A stretch of 64,000 nt of DNA from contig NZ_VAUP01000028.1 of assembly GCF_005871085.1 (NCBI RefSeq), positions 124,001 to 188,000 on the forward strand, in the 5' to 3' direction. Positions within the stretch are counted from its first letter, which is position 1. The number at the start of each line of letters is the position of its first letter. This document shows, in pieces, positions 24,856-32,874 of this stretch. Under the pieces are notes generated by a model. That model worked only from the letters and a program-made list of their open reading frames with translations, ran no database searches and was not told where the DNA came from. The DNA comes from Xanthobacter autotrophicus. GTDB taxonomy: Bacteria > Pseudomonadota > Alphaproteobacteria > Rhizobiales > Xanthobacteraceae. The translations under genes and the position numbers were made by a program.

Positions 24856-26289
24856 ATGATGTTGTTGACCGACGATCCCGATTTCATCGCGGTCCAGGAA
24901 GCCACCCGCTACGCGCGGGCGTCCGAACTGGCTCTGCCTTCCGTGCTGGGCTGGGGCACGGGTCTCTATCCCATCACCAAGGTGGGCTATTGCGACCTCG
25001 GCGCCGGCACCCGCCAGGGCTACATCTCGGGCTACAGCCCGTTTTCGTCCACCGAGTATCTGTCCTGCCGCGCCGGCACGCAGATCTACGTTTCCGCCAC
25101 CGGCTCCGACAGCTCCGGTGCCGGCACCATCGGATCGCCCTATCTGACGGTGAACAAAGCGATCCAGATCGCCAACGCGGCCGGTCAGCCGGCCACCATC
25201 TGGCTGTCCGCCGGCACCTATTATCGCAATGCCAGCGGCGGCTATATCAACGCGCCGGGGGCGACCACGCTGCCCACGGTTCCCGTCTGCCTCATGGCCT
25301 ATGGCGGCATCGTCAAATACGGCTGCATCGACAATTATACCTGGGCCGCCGACGCCACTTATACCAACACCTACAAGATCACCCGGTCGTCCGCCGGTGC
25401 GGTCTACAATCAAGCGTTGCGCGACCGCTTCGGCAATGCGGTGATGTACACCAAGGCGGCGAGCGCGGCGGCCTGCAATGCCCGTCCGGGATCGTGGTAC
25501 ACGGACGGCACGAGCGTCTATGTCAATCCGTTCGACGGGGCCGCTGTGACCGACGCCACGGCTTCGGTGTACCTGACCTCCGATACGTTCGCGATCAACT
25601 GGGGGGCTGCACCCCAGCACTTCTTCATGGATTCCAATGACGAGGCTTCGGCTTGGGATCTCATGGGAAGCCGCGTCAAGATCTTCGCCTCGGCCTATGG
25701 TGCGAGCCCGAAGATCCTCGCCATGCGCCGGGTGTCGGCGCGCTATGCAAGTTCGGTCTCGGCGGACGCCTGGAACGGCTTCGGCTTCGACAATTGGTGG
25801 GGCCTTATCTGGCTGGAAGGCTGCTACGCCGGCCGCGCCAGCGCGGACTGCTTCAACTTCCACAACACGCTGAACGCACAGCCGCTCTATGCGGTCACGC
25901 TCAATTGCCGGGGCGTGGATACGGGCGTGTTCGGGTCGGGGTCCAACAATGGCCTGACCCTGCACGAGAACGTCATCGGCATCGATGTGGCCGGCCGCTA
26001 CGAGTATAATCAGGGCGGCACGCTGCGGAACATCAACACGTCCAAGATGCTGGCGCACGGCTCGACTTTCTCGAGCGATCGCGGCGACCTCTATCTCTCC
26101 GGCGGGCTCGTGCCGCCGACCGAGGTGGGCACCCTCAACACCGCGCAGATCTGGCTGTCGGAGTGCGTGGTCAACCCGTCCGGCCCGACCGCCTACGGCA
26201 TCAACGTGGGGACGGGCGGCGCGGTTTCTGTGCGCAACATGCCCACTCTTGGCGGTCGCATCTTCGGCAACGTCTCTACTTGGTTCTGA
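24856..26289 (+). CDS. Beta-helix head-spike / fibre-like protein
   Basis: A 477-residue protein; GGAAGG stands six bases before the ATG pair. The first 60 residues form an attachment head. From ISATGSDSSGAGTIGSPYLTVNKAIQIANAAG-like residues onward it has a right-handed beta-helix pattern of the pectin-lyase/DUF1565 sort: repeated short strands rich in Asn, Gly, Thr and Ala. It follows the spike-base-like gene and ends with a strong terminator, so a receptor-binding spike similar in role to GhsB of RcGTA is likely. The segment is richer in Tyr, Asn and Ser than other proteins of the cluster, as usual for spikes. Identity with GhsB itself cannot be confirmed here. Confidence 0.6.
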   Translation: MMLLTDDPDFIAVQEATRYARASELALPSVLGWGTGLYPITKVGYCDLGAGTRQGYISGYSPFSSTEYLSCRAGTQIYVSATGSDSSGAGTIGSPYLTVNKAIQIANAAGQPATIWLSAGTYYRNASGGYINAPGATTLPTVPVCLMAYGGIVKYGCIDNYTWAADATYTNTYKITRSSAGAVYNQALRDRFGNAVMYTKAASAAACNARPGSWYTDGTSVYVNPFDGAAVTDATASVYLTSDTFAINWGAAPQHFFMDSNDEASAWDLMGSRVKIFASAYGASPKILAMRRVSARYASSVSADAWNGFGFDNWWGLIWLEGCYAGRASADCFNFHNTLNAQPLYAVTLNCRGVDTGVFGSGSNNGLTLHENVIGIDVAGRYEYNQGGTLRNINTSKMLAHGSTFSSDRGDLYLSGGLVPPTEVGTLNTAQIWLSECVVNPSGPTAYGINVGTGGAVSVRNMPTLGGRIFGNVSTWF

Positions 26290-26320
26290 CCACGCCGATG
26301 CTTCGGCGTCCGAACCGGCC

Positions 26321-26355
26321 GGCCGTCCCCTGCGGGGGGCGGCCACTTTTTGTTT
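26321..26355 (+). terminator. Intrinsic terminator after the spike gene
   Basis: GGCCGTCCCC pairs with GGGGGCGGCC (one G-T pair) around the loop TGCG. ACTTTTTGTTTT follows. It separates structural from lysis genes, whose first start codon is 18 bases further on. Confidence 0.8.
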
Positions 26356-26372
26356 TCAACCCGAGGTGCTTC

Positions 26373-27269
26373 ATGGCCAGGACGAGCTTCGCGCCGGCGC
26401 TCAATGCCGTGCTCCGCCACGAGGGCGGCTATTCCAACCATCCCGATGATCCCGGCGGACCGACCATGAGGGGCGTCATCCAGCGGGTCTATGACGGCTA
26501 CCGGCGCGGCAAGGGGCTTGTCGTGCGCCCGGTGCGCGAGATCGAGGAAAGAGAACTCCAGGAGATCTACCGCCGCCAGTATTGGGACGCCATCCGCGCC
26601 GACGAATTGCCCGAGGGCATCGATTATGTGGTGTTCGATGGCGCCGTGAATTCCGGCCCCGCCCAGTCGGTCAAATGGCTCCAGCGGGCGCTCGGCCTGC
26701 CAGCGGACGGGGAGATGGGCGCGGTGACGCTGGCCACCGCCCGTACCGCGGCGGAGACGGCGCCGGCTCGGCTCGTGGACGACATCTGTGACCGCCGCCT
26801 CGCCATGCTGAAGGCGCTGCGCACCTGGCCGGTGTTTGGTCGCGGCTGGGGGCGGCGGGTGGAGGATGTGCGCAAGGCCGGCAAGGCCTGGGCCTCAGGT
26901 GCTTGGACGGGTACCGGCGCCGGCCGGGCAAGCGGCATTCCGGTACTGGAGGGGCATCGCGCCGATCCGCCGGGAAGCACCACCACGTCCGGCAAGGCGC
27001 CCGTCGCCAGTGCCCGTCCCGGTCCCAAGCCCCAGGCGGGCGCCGGGGCGGCGGCGGGGGGACTTGCGGCGTCCGCCGTGTCCGAGGCGGCCCGCCAGAT
27101 CGCGCCCCATGCGCAGGCGTCCGCGACCCTCGCCCTGGTCTTCACGGGTCTGACGCTGCTGGGCCTCGGTCTCACCCTCGGCGGTCTCGCCTATGTGTGG
27201 TGGAGCGCCCGTGCCGGTGCGCGCCGGGCGGCGACGCTGGATCTCCTGCCGGCGGGGCCGGCGTCGTGA
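26373..27269 (+). CDS. GH108-type muramidase endolysin with C-terminal anchor
   Basis: A 298-residue protein. The glycoside hydrolase 108 domain (residues 1-90) has the catalytic Glu in VLRHEGGYSNHPDDPGGPT. A PG-binding-3 domain follows (FDGAVNSGPAQSVKWLQRALG, then DGEMGAVTLATARTA). A Pro/Gly/Ala linker (about 190-240) leads to one transmembrane segment (LALVFTGLTLLGLGLTLGGLAYVWW). It cleaves the glycan backbone of murein and is the likely lysis enzyme for GTA release. Membrane tethering would keep it near the inner membrane. It is followed by a GTG start overlapping its stop. Confidence 0.88.
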   Translation: MARTSFAPALNAVLRHEGGYSNHPDDPGGPTMRGVIQRVYDGYRRGKGLVVRPVREIEERELQEIYRRQYWDAIRADELPEGIDYVVFDGAVNSGPAQSVKWLQRALGLPADGEMGAVTLATARTAAETAPARLVDDICDRRLAMLKALRTWPVFGRGWGRRVEDVRKAGKAWASGAWTGTGAGRASGIPVLEGHRADPPGSTTTSGKAPVASARPGPKPQAGAGAAAGGLAASAVSEAARQIAPHAQASATLALVFTGLTLLGLGLTLGGLAYVWWSARAGARRAATLDLLPAGPAS

Positions 27270-27574
27270 GCGGCCTTGCCCACCTCCTCGCCTATGGCGT
27301 GCCCTGGTGGCTCTGGGGCATCGCCGGCCTTCTCGCCGTCGCGGCGCTGGCGCGGGTGGCGGGACTACGCGCGGCGCTCGCTGCGACGGCCGTGCTCGCG
27401 TTCGTCCTCGCCCACCGCAAGGGCGCGCAGCAGGGCTATTCCCAGGCCATGAAGGAAGGAGAACGCGATGCCGAGCGCATCCTCGATACGGCCCGCGCTG
27501 CGCGCTCTGGCGCTGATCTGCGCGATGGCGATGCTCGCCGGCTGCGTGACGACGACGGGTTCCGGCGCAAGTAA
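27266..27574 (+). CDS. Small membrane protein, probable inner-membrane spanin or holin
   Basis: A 102-residue product initiated by GTG in a GTGA overlap with the muramidase stop. Two hydrophobic helices occupy about residues 11-50 (WWLWGIAGLLAVAAL and AALAATAVLAFVLA). A charged helical tail then ends in LRDDDGFRRK, an ending I associate with Rz-like proteins of alphaproteobacterial phages. The last third overlaps the next lipoprotein gene in another frame, the classical Rz/Rz1 layout. A holin role is the alternative, given two membrane helices. Confidence 0.6.
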   Translation: MSGLAHLLAYGVPWWLWGIAGLLAVAALARVAGLRAALAATAVLAFVLAHRKGAQQGYSQAMKEGERDAERILDTARAARSGADLRDGDARRLRDDDGFRRK

Positions 27575-27689
27575 GGTCTATTGCGGCGCCGCCCAGCCCA
27601 TCCGCTGGTCGGCGGCCGACAGCGACGAGACCATCCGCCAGGCCAAGGCTCACAATGCGGTGGGCCGTCGCCTGTGCGGCTGGCGCTGA
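27468..27689 (+). CDS. Nested lipoprotein, probable outer-membrane spanin (Rz1-like)
   Basis: A 73-residue product, starting inside the previous gene in the +1-related frame (107-base overlap). MPSASSIRPALRALALICAMAMLAGC carries a clear lipobox (LAGC). The mature part VYCGAAQPIRWSAADSDETIRQAKAHNAVGRRLCGW matches a widespread small phage lipoprotein pattern (PIxWSxxDxDETIRQAKxHNAV). It would span the periplasm with the preceding protein and fuse inner and outer membranes at the end of lysis. Confidence 0.75.
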   Translation: MPSASSIRPALRALALICAMAMLAGCVTTTGSGASKVYCGAAQPIRWSAADSDETIRQAKAHNAVGRRLCGWR

Positions 27690-27970
27690 GCCGGCTCAAT
27701 GTCGGTGGCGCGCGGCCCTGCGGCGCCGTTCACGCTTGCTCCGCCGCGCGCCTCTGTCATTCTCGACCGGCCGGGCGGCGAGGGTGAAAACGTTATCCCT
27801 CCAAAAGGGGGATGCCGGCCGGCTGGCGCGTGCTCTAATACCAAGGACCCTTGAGCTTGGCTCACGGGACCTTGGACAAGCCAGCGCGGCGCCTGAGCGT
27901 ACCTACTCGGCATCGGTCAACGACCGAGGCCGACGGTATGAGAGGTGGATGCCGAAGCCGGAGGAAACCT

Positions 27971-28642
27971 GTGCGTCTTTTGGTGGTCGAGGACGATCCG
28001 GAGCTGAACCGACAGCTGGTCGAGGCCCTGTCCGACGCGGGCTATGCCGTGGATCGCGCCTATGACGGCGAGGAAGGGCAGTATCTGGGCGAGACCGAGC
28101 CCTATGACGCCATCGTCCTCGACATCGGCCTGCCCAAGCTGGACGGCATCTCGGTTCTGGAGAGCTGGCGGCGCGCCGGCAAGGTCACGCCAGTGCTCAT
28201 CCTCACCGCCCGCGACCGCTGGAGCGACAAGGTGCAGGGCTTCGACGCCGGCGCCGACGATTATGTGGCCAAGCCCTTCCACATGGAGGAGGTGCTGGCC
28301 CGCCTGCGCGCCCTCCTGCGGCGCGCCTCCGGCCACGCCTCCGCCGAGATGACCTGCGGGCCGGTGCGGCTCGACACCCGCTCCGGCCGGGTCACGGTGG
28401 AGGGCAATGCGGTCAAGCTCACCTCCCACGAATACCGGTTGCTCAGCTATCTCATGCACCATGCCGGGCGCGTGGTGTCCCGCGGGGAGCTGGTGGAGCA
28501 CCTTTACGACCAGGATTTCGACCGCGATTCCAATACCATCGAAGTGTTCGTCGGACGCCTGCGCAAGAAGCTCGATTGCGACGTGATCCAGACCGTGCGC
28601 GGCCTCGGCTATCTGCTGGCGGCGCCGGAAGGGCAGCGCTGA
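27971..28642 (+). CDS. PhoP/OmpR-family response regulator
   Basis: A 223-residue product from GTG at 27971, preceded by GGAGG seven bases away. The receiver domain has the acidic pair in VVEDDPE, phosphoacceptor Asp51 (VLDIGLPKLDG) and Lys101 (DYVAKPF). The C-terminal winged helix ends with FDRDSNTIEVFVGRLRKKL and VRGLGYLLAAPE. It activates or represses transcription when phosphorylated by the adjacent kinase. The 281-base upstream gap from the lysis gene should hold its promoter. Confidence 0.93.
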   Translation: MRLLVVEDDPELNRQLVEALSDAGYAVDRAYDGEEGQYLGETEPYDAIVLDIGLPKLDGISVLESWRRAGKVTPVLILTARDRWSDKVQGFDAGADDYVAKPFHMEEVLARLRALLRRASGHASAEMTCGPVRLDTRSGRVTVEGNAVKLTSHEYRLLSYLMHHAGRVVSRGELVEHLYDQDFDRDSNTIEVFVGRLRKKLDCDVIQTVRGLGYLLAAPEGQR

Positions 28643-28650
28643 CGCGCGCG

Positions 28651-30084
28651 ATGATGATGGAAAAAGCGTCGCGGCCTTCCGAATATGCCCCCGGCTCGCT
28701 CGCCTTCCGCCTCGTGCTTTCGGCGATGGGCATCACCGTGGTGGTGCTGCTGGTGGTGGGGTTCGTGCTGTCCTCGCTCTACCGCACCGCCGCCGAGCGC
28801 GCCTTCGACCGGCGGCTCGACGTGTATCTCAAGACCATCGTGGCCGAGGTCGCCAACGCCACCGACGAGGCGCTCCCCGAACCGGTGGCCCTGGGCGATC
28901 CCCTGTTCGCCTTCCCCAACTCCGGCTGGTACTGGCAGATCACCCTTCTCTCCAATGGGGAGCCCCGATGGCGCACCTCGCGCTCGCTGGTGAAGGGCAC
29001 GCTGCCGCTGCTCGCCACGCAGGGGGTGAAAGGCAGGCCCGGTCTCATGCGCGAGGGCTATGTGAGCGGCCCGCGCGGCGAAGCCCTGCGCCTTGCCGAG
29101 CGCGACGTGGATCTGGGCGCCAACGAGCGCTATGTGGTCTCGGTGGCAGCGGTGGCATCCGAGCTGGATGAAGAGATTTCCGCTTTCAACATGGCGCTCG
29201 CGGGAACGCTGGTGGTGCTCGCCTGCGCCTTCCTTCTGGTGGTGATGGTTCAGGTGCGCTTCGGGCTGATGCCGCTGACGCGCATCTCCAAGGTGCTCGC
29301 CGACGTGCGCTCCGGCAAGGCGGACCGGCTGGACGGCTCCTATCCGGACGAGATCGTGCCGCTGGTGCGGGAGGTCAACGCCCTCATCGACGCCAACAAG
29401 GAGATCGTGGAGCGCGCCCGCACCCATGTGGGCAACCTCGCCCACGCCCTGAAGACACCGCTCTCCGTGCTCATGAACGAGGCCGGCACCAGGGACGATC
29501 CCCTTGCCGTGCGGGTGCGCGACCAGGCCGGGGTCATGCGCGACCAGGTGGCCCATCACCTGGAGCGCGCGCGCATGGCGGCCCGCGTCTCCGTGGTGGC
29601 GAGCGTGTGCGAGGTGACCCCCATCATCACCGCGCTGGCCCGCACCATGGAGAAGATCTACCGCACCAAGGATCTCGCCATCGAGGTTCACATCCGCGAC
29701 GACGTCCATTTCCGCGGGGAGCAGCAGGACCTGGAGGAGATGGTGGGCAATCTCGTGGACAATGCCTGCAAGTGGGCCTCGTCCCGCGTCGAGGTGGAGG
29801 TGTGCATCGGCCAGCCGAAATCCCCCGGCGACCGGGTATTCTTCCACGTGATCATCGACGACGACGGGCCGGGCCTGGACCCGGCGCGGCGGGTGGATGT
29901 GGGTCGGCGTGGGCGGCGGCTCGACGAATCAAAGCCCGGCTCGGGCCTCGGCCTGTCCATCGTGCATGAGCTGGCGCTGCTTTATGGCGGCCGCTTCGAG
30001 CTGAGTTCCGCGCCCATCGGCGGCCTGCGCACCGAGCTGGTGCTGCCCGCTGCCGCGCCGCCGCCCCCCGCCGCCGCCTCTTGA
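28651..30084 (+). CDS. PhoQ-like sensor histidine kinase
   Basis: A 477-residue membrane kinase. Membrane segments lie at about 21-43 and 183-202, with a roughly 140-residue periplasmic sensor between them. A linker follows, then a DHp helix with His265 in NLAHALKTPLSVL and an ATPase domain (N box LVDNACKWA, G1 DDDGPGLD, G2 GSGLGLSIV). The gene starts eight bases after the response regulator, so the two form an operon. The periplasmic domain follows the PhoQ-like family layout. The signal is unknown, with Mg or cationic peptide as the usual hypothesis. Confidence 0.92.
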   Translation: MMMEKASRPSEYAPGSLAFRLVLSAMGITVVVLLVVGFVLSSLYRTAAERAFDRRLDVYLKTIVAEVANATDEALPEPVALGDPLFAFPNSGWYWQITLLSNGEPRWRTSRSLVKGTLPLLATQGVKGRPGLMREGYVSGPRGEALRLAERDVDLGANERYVVSVAAVASELDEEISAFNMALAGTLVVLACAFLLVVMVQVRFGLMPLTRISKVLADVRSGKADRLDGSYPDEIVPLVREVNALIDANKEIVERARTHVGNLAHALKTPLSVLMNEAGTRDDPLAVRVRDQAGVMRDQVAHHLERARMAARVSVVASVCEVTPIITALARTMEKIYRTKDLAIEVHIRDDVHFRGEQQDLEEMVGNLVDNACKWASSRVEVEVCIGQPKSPGDRVFFHVIIDDDGPGLDPARRVDVGRRGRRLDESKPGSGLGLSIVHELALLYGGRFELSSAPIGGLRTELVLPAAAPPPPAAAS

Positions 30085-30236
30085 ATGGCACGGCCCTGCC
30101 ACAGCTCGGGGCTGCGCTCCAGTGACGCGCCAGAGGCGGCCGCGCCGCGAAGGCTGTTTTCAGCCGGCCCGCGACCCCTTATGAGAAAGGGGAGCCTTGG
30201 TGTCGCCCCATTGTCCCCTGCGTGAGACCCCATCCG

Positions 30237-30674
30237 ATGCCTGCCCGTATGGTTTGCGTCCGCTTCTGTTCCATCGCCGCCCTCGCTTCGGCCCTGGGCG
30301 GCTGTGCGACGGAGACCGGGGCGGGCCGGTCCATCGCCGCCCAGGCGGCGCTGCCGTCGGCGCCGGTCATGAGCGGGGCGGTCTCCGGGGGCCTCATCAG
30401 CGGCGGCATTGGCAATGGCCTCGACGAGGCGGACCGTCGCCGCGCGCTGGATGCGGAATTCTCCGCGCTGGAAACCGGCGGGCCCGGCTATCCCATCGGC
30501 TGGAAGGGCGAGAACGGCACCCACGGCACGGTGGTGGCTGGCCCGCCCTATAATCGGTCGGGCTTCCAGAGCTGCCGCGACTATTCCCACACCATCTACA
30601 TCGACAACCGCCCGCAGATCGCCCGCGGGGCCGCCTGCCGCGCGGCGGACGGGCGCTGGCAGCCGGTGAGCTGA
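30237..30674 (+). CDS. Outer-membrane lipoprotein, 17-kDa antigen-like
   Basis: A 145-residue lipoprotein; the lipobox is around ALASALGGCAT. A glycine-zipper stretch (SGAVSGGLISGGIGNGL) is followed by DEADRRRALDAEFSALETG, then GYPIGWKGENGTHGTVVAG, SCRDYSHTIYID and a final RGAACRAADGRW. This is the RT0821/Lpp0805-type surface protein pattern. The exact start (30237 or 30249) is uncertain. It probably forms its own unit ended by a terminator. Confidence 0.82.
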   Translation: MPARMVCVRFCSIAALASALGGCATETGAGRSIAAQAALPSAPVMSGAVSGGLISGGIGNGLDEADRRRALDAEFSALETGGPGYPIGWKGENGTHGTVVAGPPYNRSGFQSCRDYSHTIYIDNRPQIARGAACRAADGRWQPVS

Positions 30675-30755
30675 GGTCTCCGTGGGAACGTCCTGCGCGG
30701 CTTCGTCCTGCGCGCGTTTCTGGAGAAAAAAGCGTTTTGATCGCAAGGCTGAAAC

Positions 30756-30791
30756 GCGCCCGTCGCCTGAGGCGCTGCGGGCGCTCCTTTT
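30756..30791 (+). terminator. Terminator after the lipoprotein gene
   Basis: GCGCCCG / CGGGCGC form the outer stem and CGCC / GGCG an inner one. TCCTTTTC follows. It lies between the lipoprotein gene and the convergent stress protein gene. Confidence 0.6.
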
Positions 30792-30807
30792 CAGCGGCGC
30801 GGGACGA

Positions 30808-31647
30808 TCAATAGGACAGGAACAGGGGGACCTTGCAGTCCTCCAGCAGCGACTGGGTGACACCGCCCAGCACCCATTCGCGCACGCGGGAATGGTTGAA
30901 GGCGCCCATGACGATGAGGTCCGCGCCGATGAGCGCAGCCTGCTCGCGCAGGGTGCCGGCGATGCCCTGCGGACCCGCGACGAGATTCTTCACGCTCACG
31001 TTCACGCCATGGCGGACAAGGTGGGGGGCAAGCTCGGCGCCGGGCACTTCGTGCGCCAGCTCCTTTTCCGTGCCGATGGCAAGCACCTCCACCGCCTCGG
31101 CGGCCCTGAGGATGTCCATGGCGTCGTTCACCGCCCGCACCGCGCGGGCGCTGGCATCCCACGCCACCAGCACGCGATGGTGCCGGAAGCTGTCGAAACC
31201 GGGAGGTACGACAAGCACGGGGCGCCCGCTCTCGAACAGCAGGCCCTCGATGAGCCCGCGGTCGGCATTCACCGTCGCCGTCTCCGCGTCCAGCACGGAA
31301 ATGTCGTGGACGCGGGCCTGGGCGATGAAGGTTTCCACCAACTGGGGATAGGACAGCTGCGGCGTGTCCACCGAGGCGGCAACACCGGCCGCCGCCGCGT
31401 CGCCCCGCGCCTTTTCCGCCACTGCATCGGCGAGGTGGCGCAGGCGCCGGTTATGCGCGGCCACGAGGCCGGAGGCCACGTTGCTCACGAAGGTGTTGCC
31501 CATGACCACCTTCAGCGAGGCGGCCTGGATAGTGGCATGGGCACCGGCCTTCTGCGCCAGGGACAGTCCATAGGCGAGGGCCGACGAAGGCTCGTCGATG
31601 CCTTCTTCCGTCATGCCGATGAGAACGCTCTTCATGTTCTGAAGCAT
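30808..31647 (-). CDS. Tandem universal stress protein
   Basis: A 279-residue protein with two Usp domains of about 140 residues. The second has the nucleotide-binding pattern VLVAWDASARAVRAVNDAM then GADLIVMGAFNHSRVREWVLGGVTQSLL. The first has only a degenerate version. GGAGG stands ten bases before the ATG used; ATG at 31635 is possible. Such proteins bind ATP and accumulate under energy or oxidative stress. No operon partner is visible. Confidence 0.88.
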   Translation of the reverse strand: MLQNMKSVLIGMTEEGIDEPSSALAYGLSLAQKAGAHATIQAASLKVVMGNTFVSNVASGLVAAHNRRLRHLADAVAEKARGDAAAAGVAASVDTPQLSYPQLVETFIAQARVHDISVLDAETATVNADRGLIEGLLFESGRPVLVVPPGFDSFRHHRVLVAWDASARAVRAVNDAMDILRAAEAVEVLAIGTEKELAHEVPGAELAPHLVRHGVNVSVKNLVAGPQGIAGTLREQAALIGADLIVMGAFNHSRVREWVLGGVTQSLLEDCKVPLFLSY

Positions 31648-31793
31648 TTTGGCTTTTCCTCCACAGACACGGCACATTACCTAGCACGGTTAAGGTGTCG
31701 TTGCGTGAGGTCAATCCATGCAAAAGCTTCAGCGCTGATCGGAAGAGGGCTGCGGAACGGATCGGCGGGCCGAGGCCTGCCGACCCCCCGTTC

Positions 31794-32855
31794 TCATCCC
31801 GCCAGAACGTCCGTGTCCGGAGCGATGCCCTTGGAGGTCGGTTCGCCGTCGTCCAGGGGCGCGAGGTAATCCAAAACGGTCTGGCGGAAGCGGGGCAGGC
31901 CCTTGTAGGCGGCGATGTCGGGGTGAAGGTCCCGCAGCACCCGGTGCAGGCGCCGCCGCCATTTCGGCACTCGGGCGATATCGGCCACGCTGGTGAGGTA
32001 GCAGCGGATGCCGAACAGGATCGCGTTGGAGCGCGGCAGGCGATAAAGCGTTTGCAGCTCCACCCGCAGGTGCACTTTTTCGGCGACGTTGTCCGGCGTG
32101 ACGCTCGCCTTGTCGGGTCCCCACACCGGATAATTCTCCGGCGAGGTGTCGAGGCGCGGATTGACGGTCATGGTCCAGTTGAGCCGCCGCACCGGCTGGC
32201 CGCATTGCAGGCGCAGCAGGTATTTCAACGCCCGGTCGAACACGCCTTTCTCGTGGGCCAGCGGCACCGGGCCGTGCCATTCGTGGAAGCTCATGCCGAT
32301 GTCGAATTCCAGCGACCAGTCGGCCTGGGTGGTCACCATGCCACCATCCACGAAGAGGTTGTCGTCGCGCTGGTCCTGGAGGGTGAAGTCGCCCTGCGCC
32401 TGCCTCGTGATGTATTCGAACGGCCCGCAGGGCAGGGTCTCGGCCTTGCCGAAGGTGAAGCTCTGGTGGATGTTGAGCGGCCGGTTCACCCAGGTCCACA
32501 GGTCGCCGGCCTTGGTCAGGGAGAAATGCTCGGGATAGTCCTGCGCCAGGCTCTCCATGATGAGTTCCAGGCTGTCCCACTCCGCCGCCATCATGTGCGG
32601 CAGCACCTGGCAGCGCTTGGGGTCTTCCTTCAGCACCCGCTCGCGCTCGCGGCACTCGGCGATGTAGTGCTCGTCGATGTCGAACGCCGCCTGGAACGCC
32701 GCCGTTGGGCCGCCGCGCACATGGGGCTCGATGTTCACCGAGTACATGTATTCGTCCTCGGGGAACGGGAAGGGAAAGCGCAGGATGTCCTCCGGCGACT
32801 TCCGGTAGGTGAAGGTATCGCGGAAGGTTTCTGCGGGCTTGAACTGGACGGTCAT
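31794..32855 (-). CDS. Heme-dependent oxidative N-demethylase, alpha subunit (DUF3445)
   Basis: A 353-residue protein of the DUF3445 family, the catalytic heme subunit of dimethylamine monooxygenase (HODM/Dmm). It oxidises dimethylamine to methylamine and formaldehyde using O2. Typical blocks are FPFPEDEYMYSVNIEPHV, ERVLKEDPKRCQVLPHMMAAEWDSLELIMESL, LDTSPENYPVWGPDKASV and RVELQTLYRLPRSNAILFGIRCYL. It is the last gene of a four-gene unit with reductase, small subunit and permease, which supports the amine assignment. Confidence 0.88.
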   Translation of the reverse strand: MTVQFKPAETFRDTFTYRKSPEDILRFPFPFPEDEYMYSVNIEPHVRGGPTAAFQAAFDIDEHYIAECRERERVLKEDPKRCQVLPHMMAAEWDSLELIMESLAQDYPEHFSLTKAGDLWTWVNRPLNIHQSFTFGKAETLPCGPFEYITRQAQGDFTLQDQRDDNLFVDGGMVTTQADWSLEFDIGMSFHEWHGPVPLAHEKGVFDRALKYLLRLQCGQPVRRLNWTMTVNPRLDTSPENYPVWGPDKASVTPDNVAEKVHLRVELQTLYRLPRSNAILFGIRCYLTSVADIARVPKWRRRLHRVLRDLHPDIAAYKGLPRFRQTVLDYLAPLDDGEPTSKGIAPDTDVLAG

Positions 32856-32874
32856 GTCGTTTCCCTCCGGGATT

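Noticed and set aside
2302-27689. Whole region as an active prophage
   Set aside because: No integrase, excisionase, repressor, replication gene or att-like direct repeats are visible, and gene order is that of GTAs; flanks outside the window could change this only on the left or right of unrelated chromosomal genes, which are already seen on both sides.
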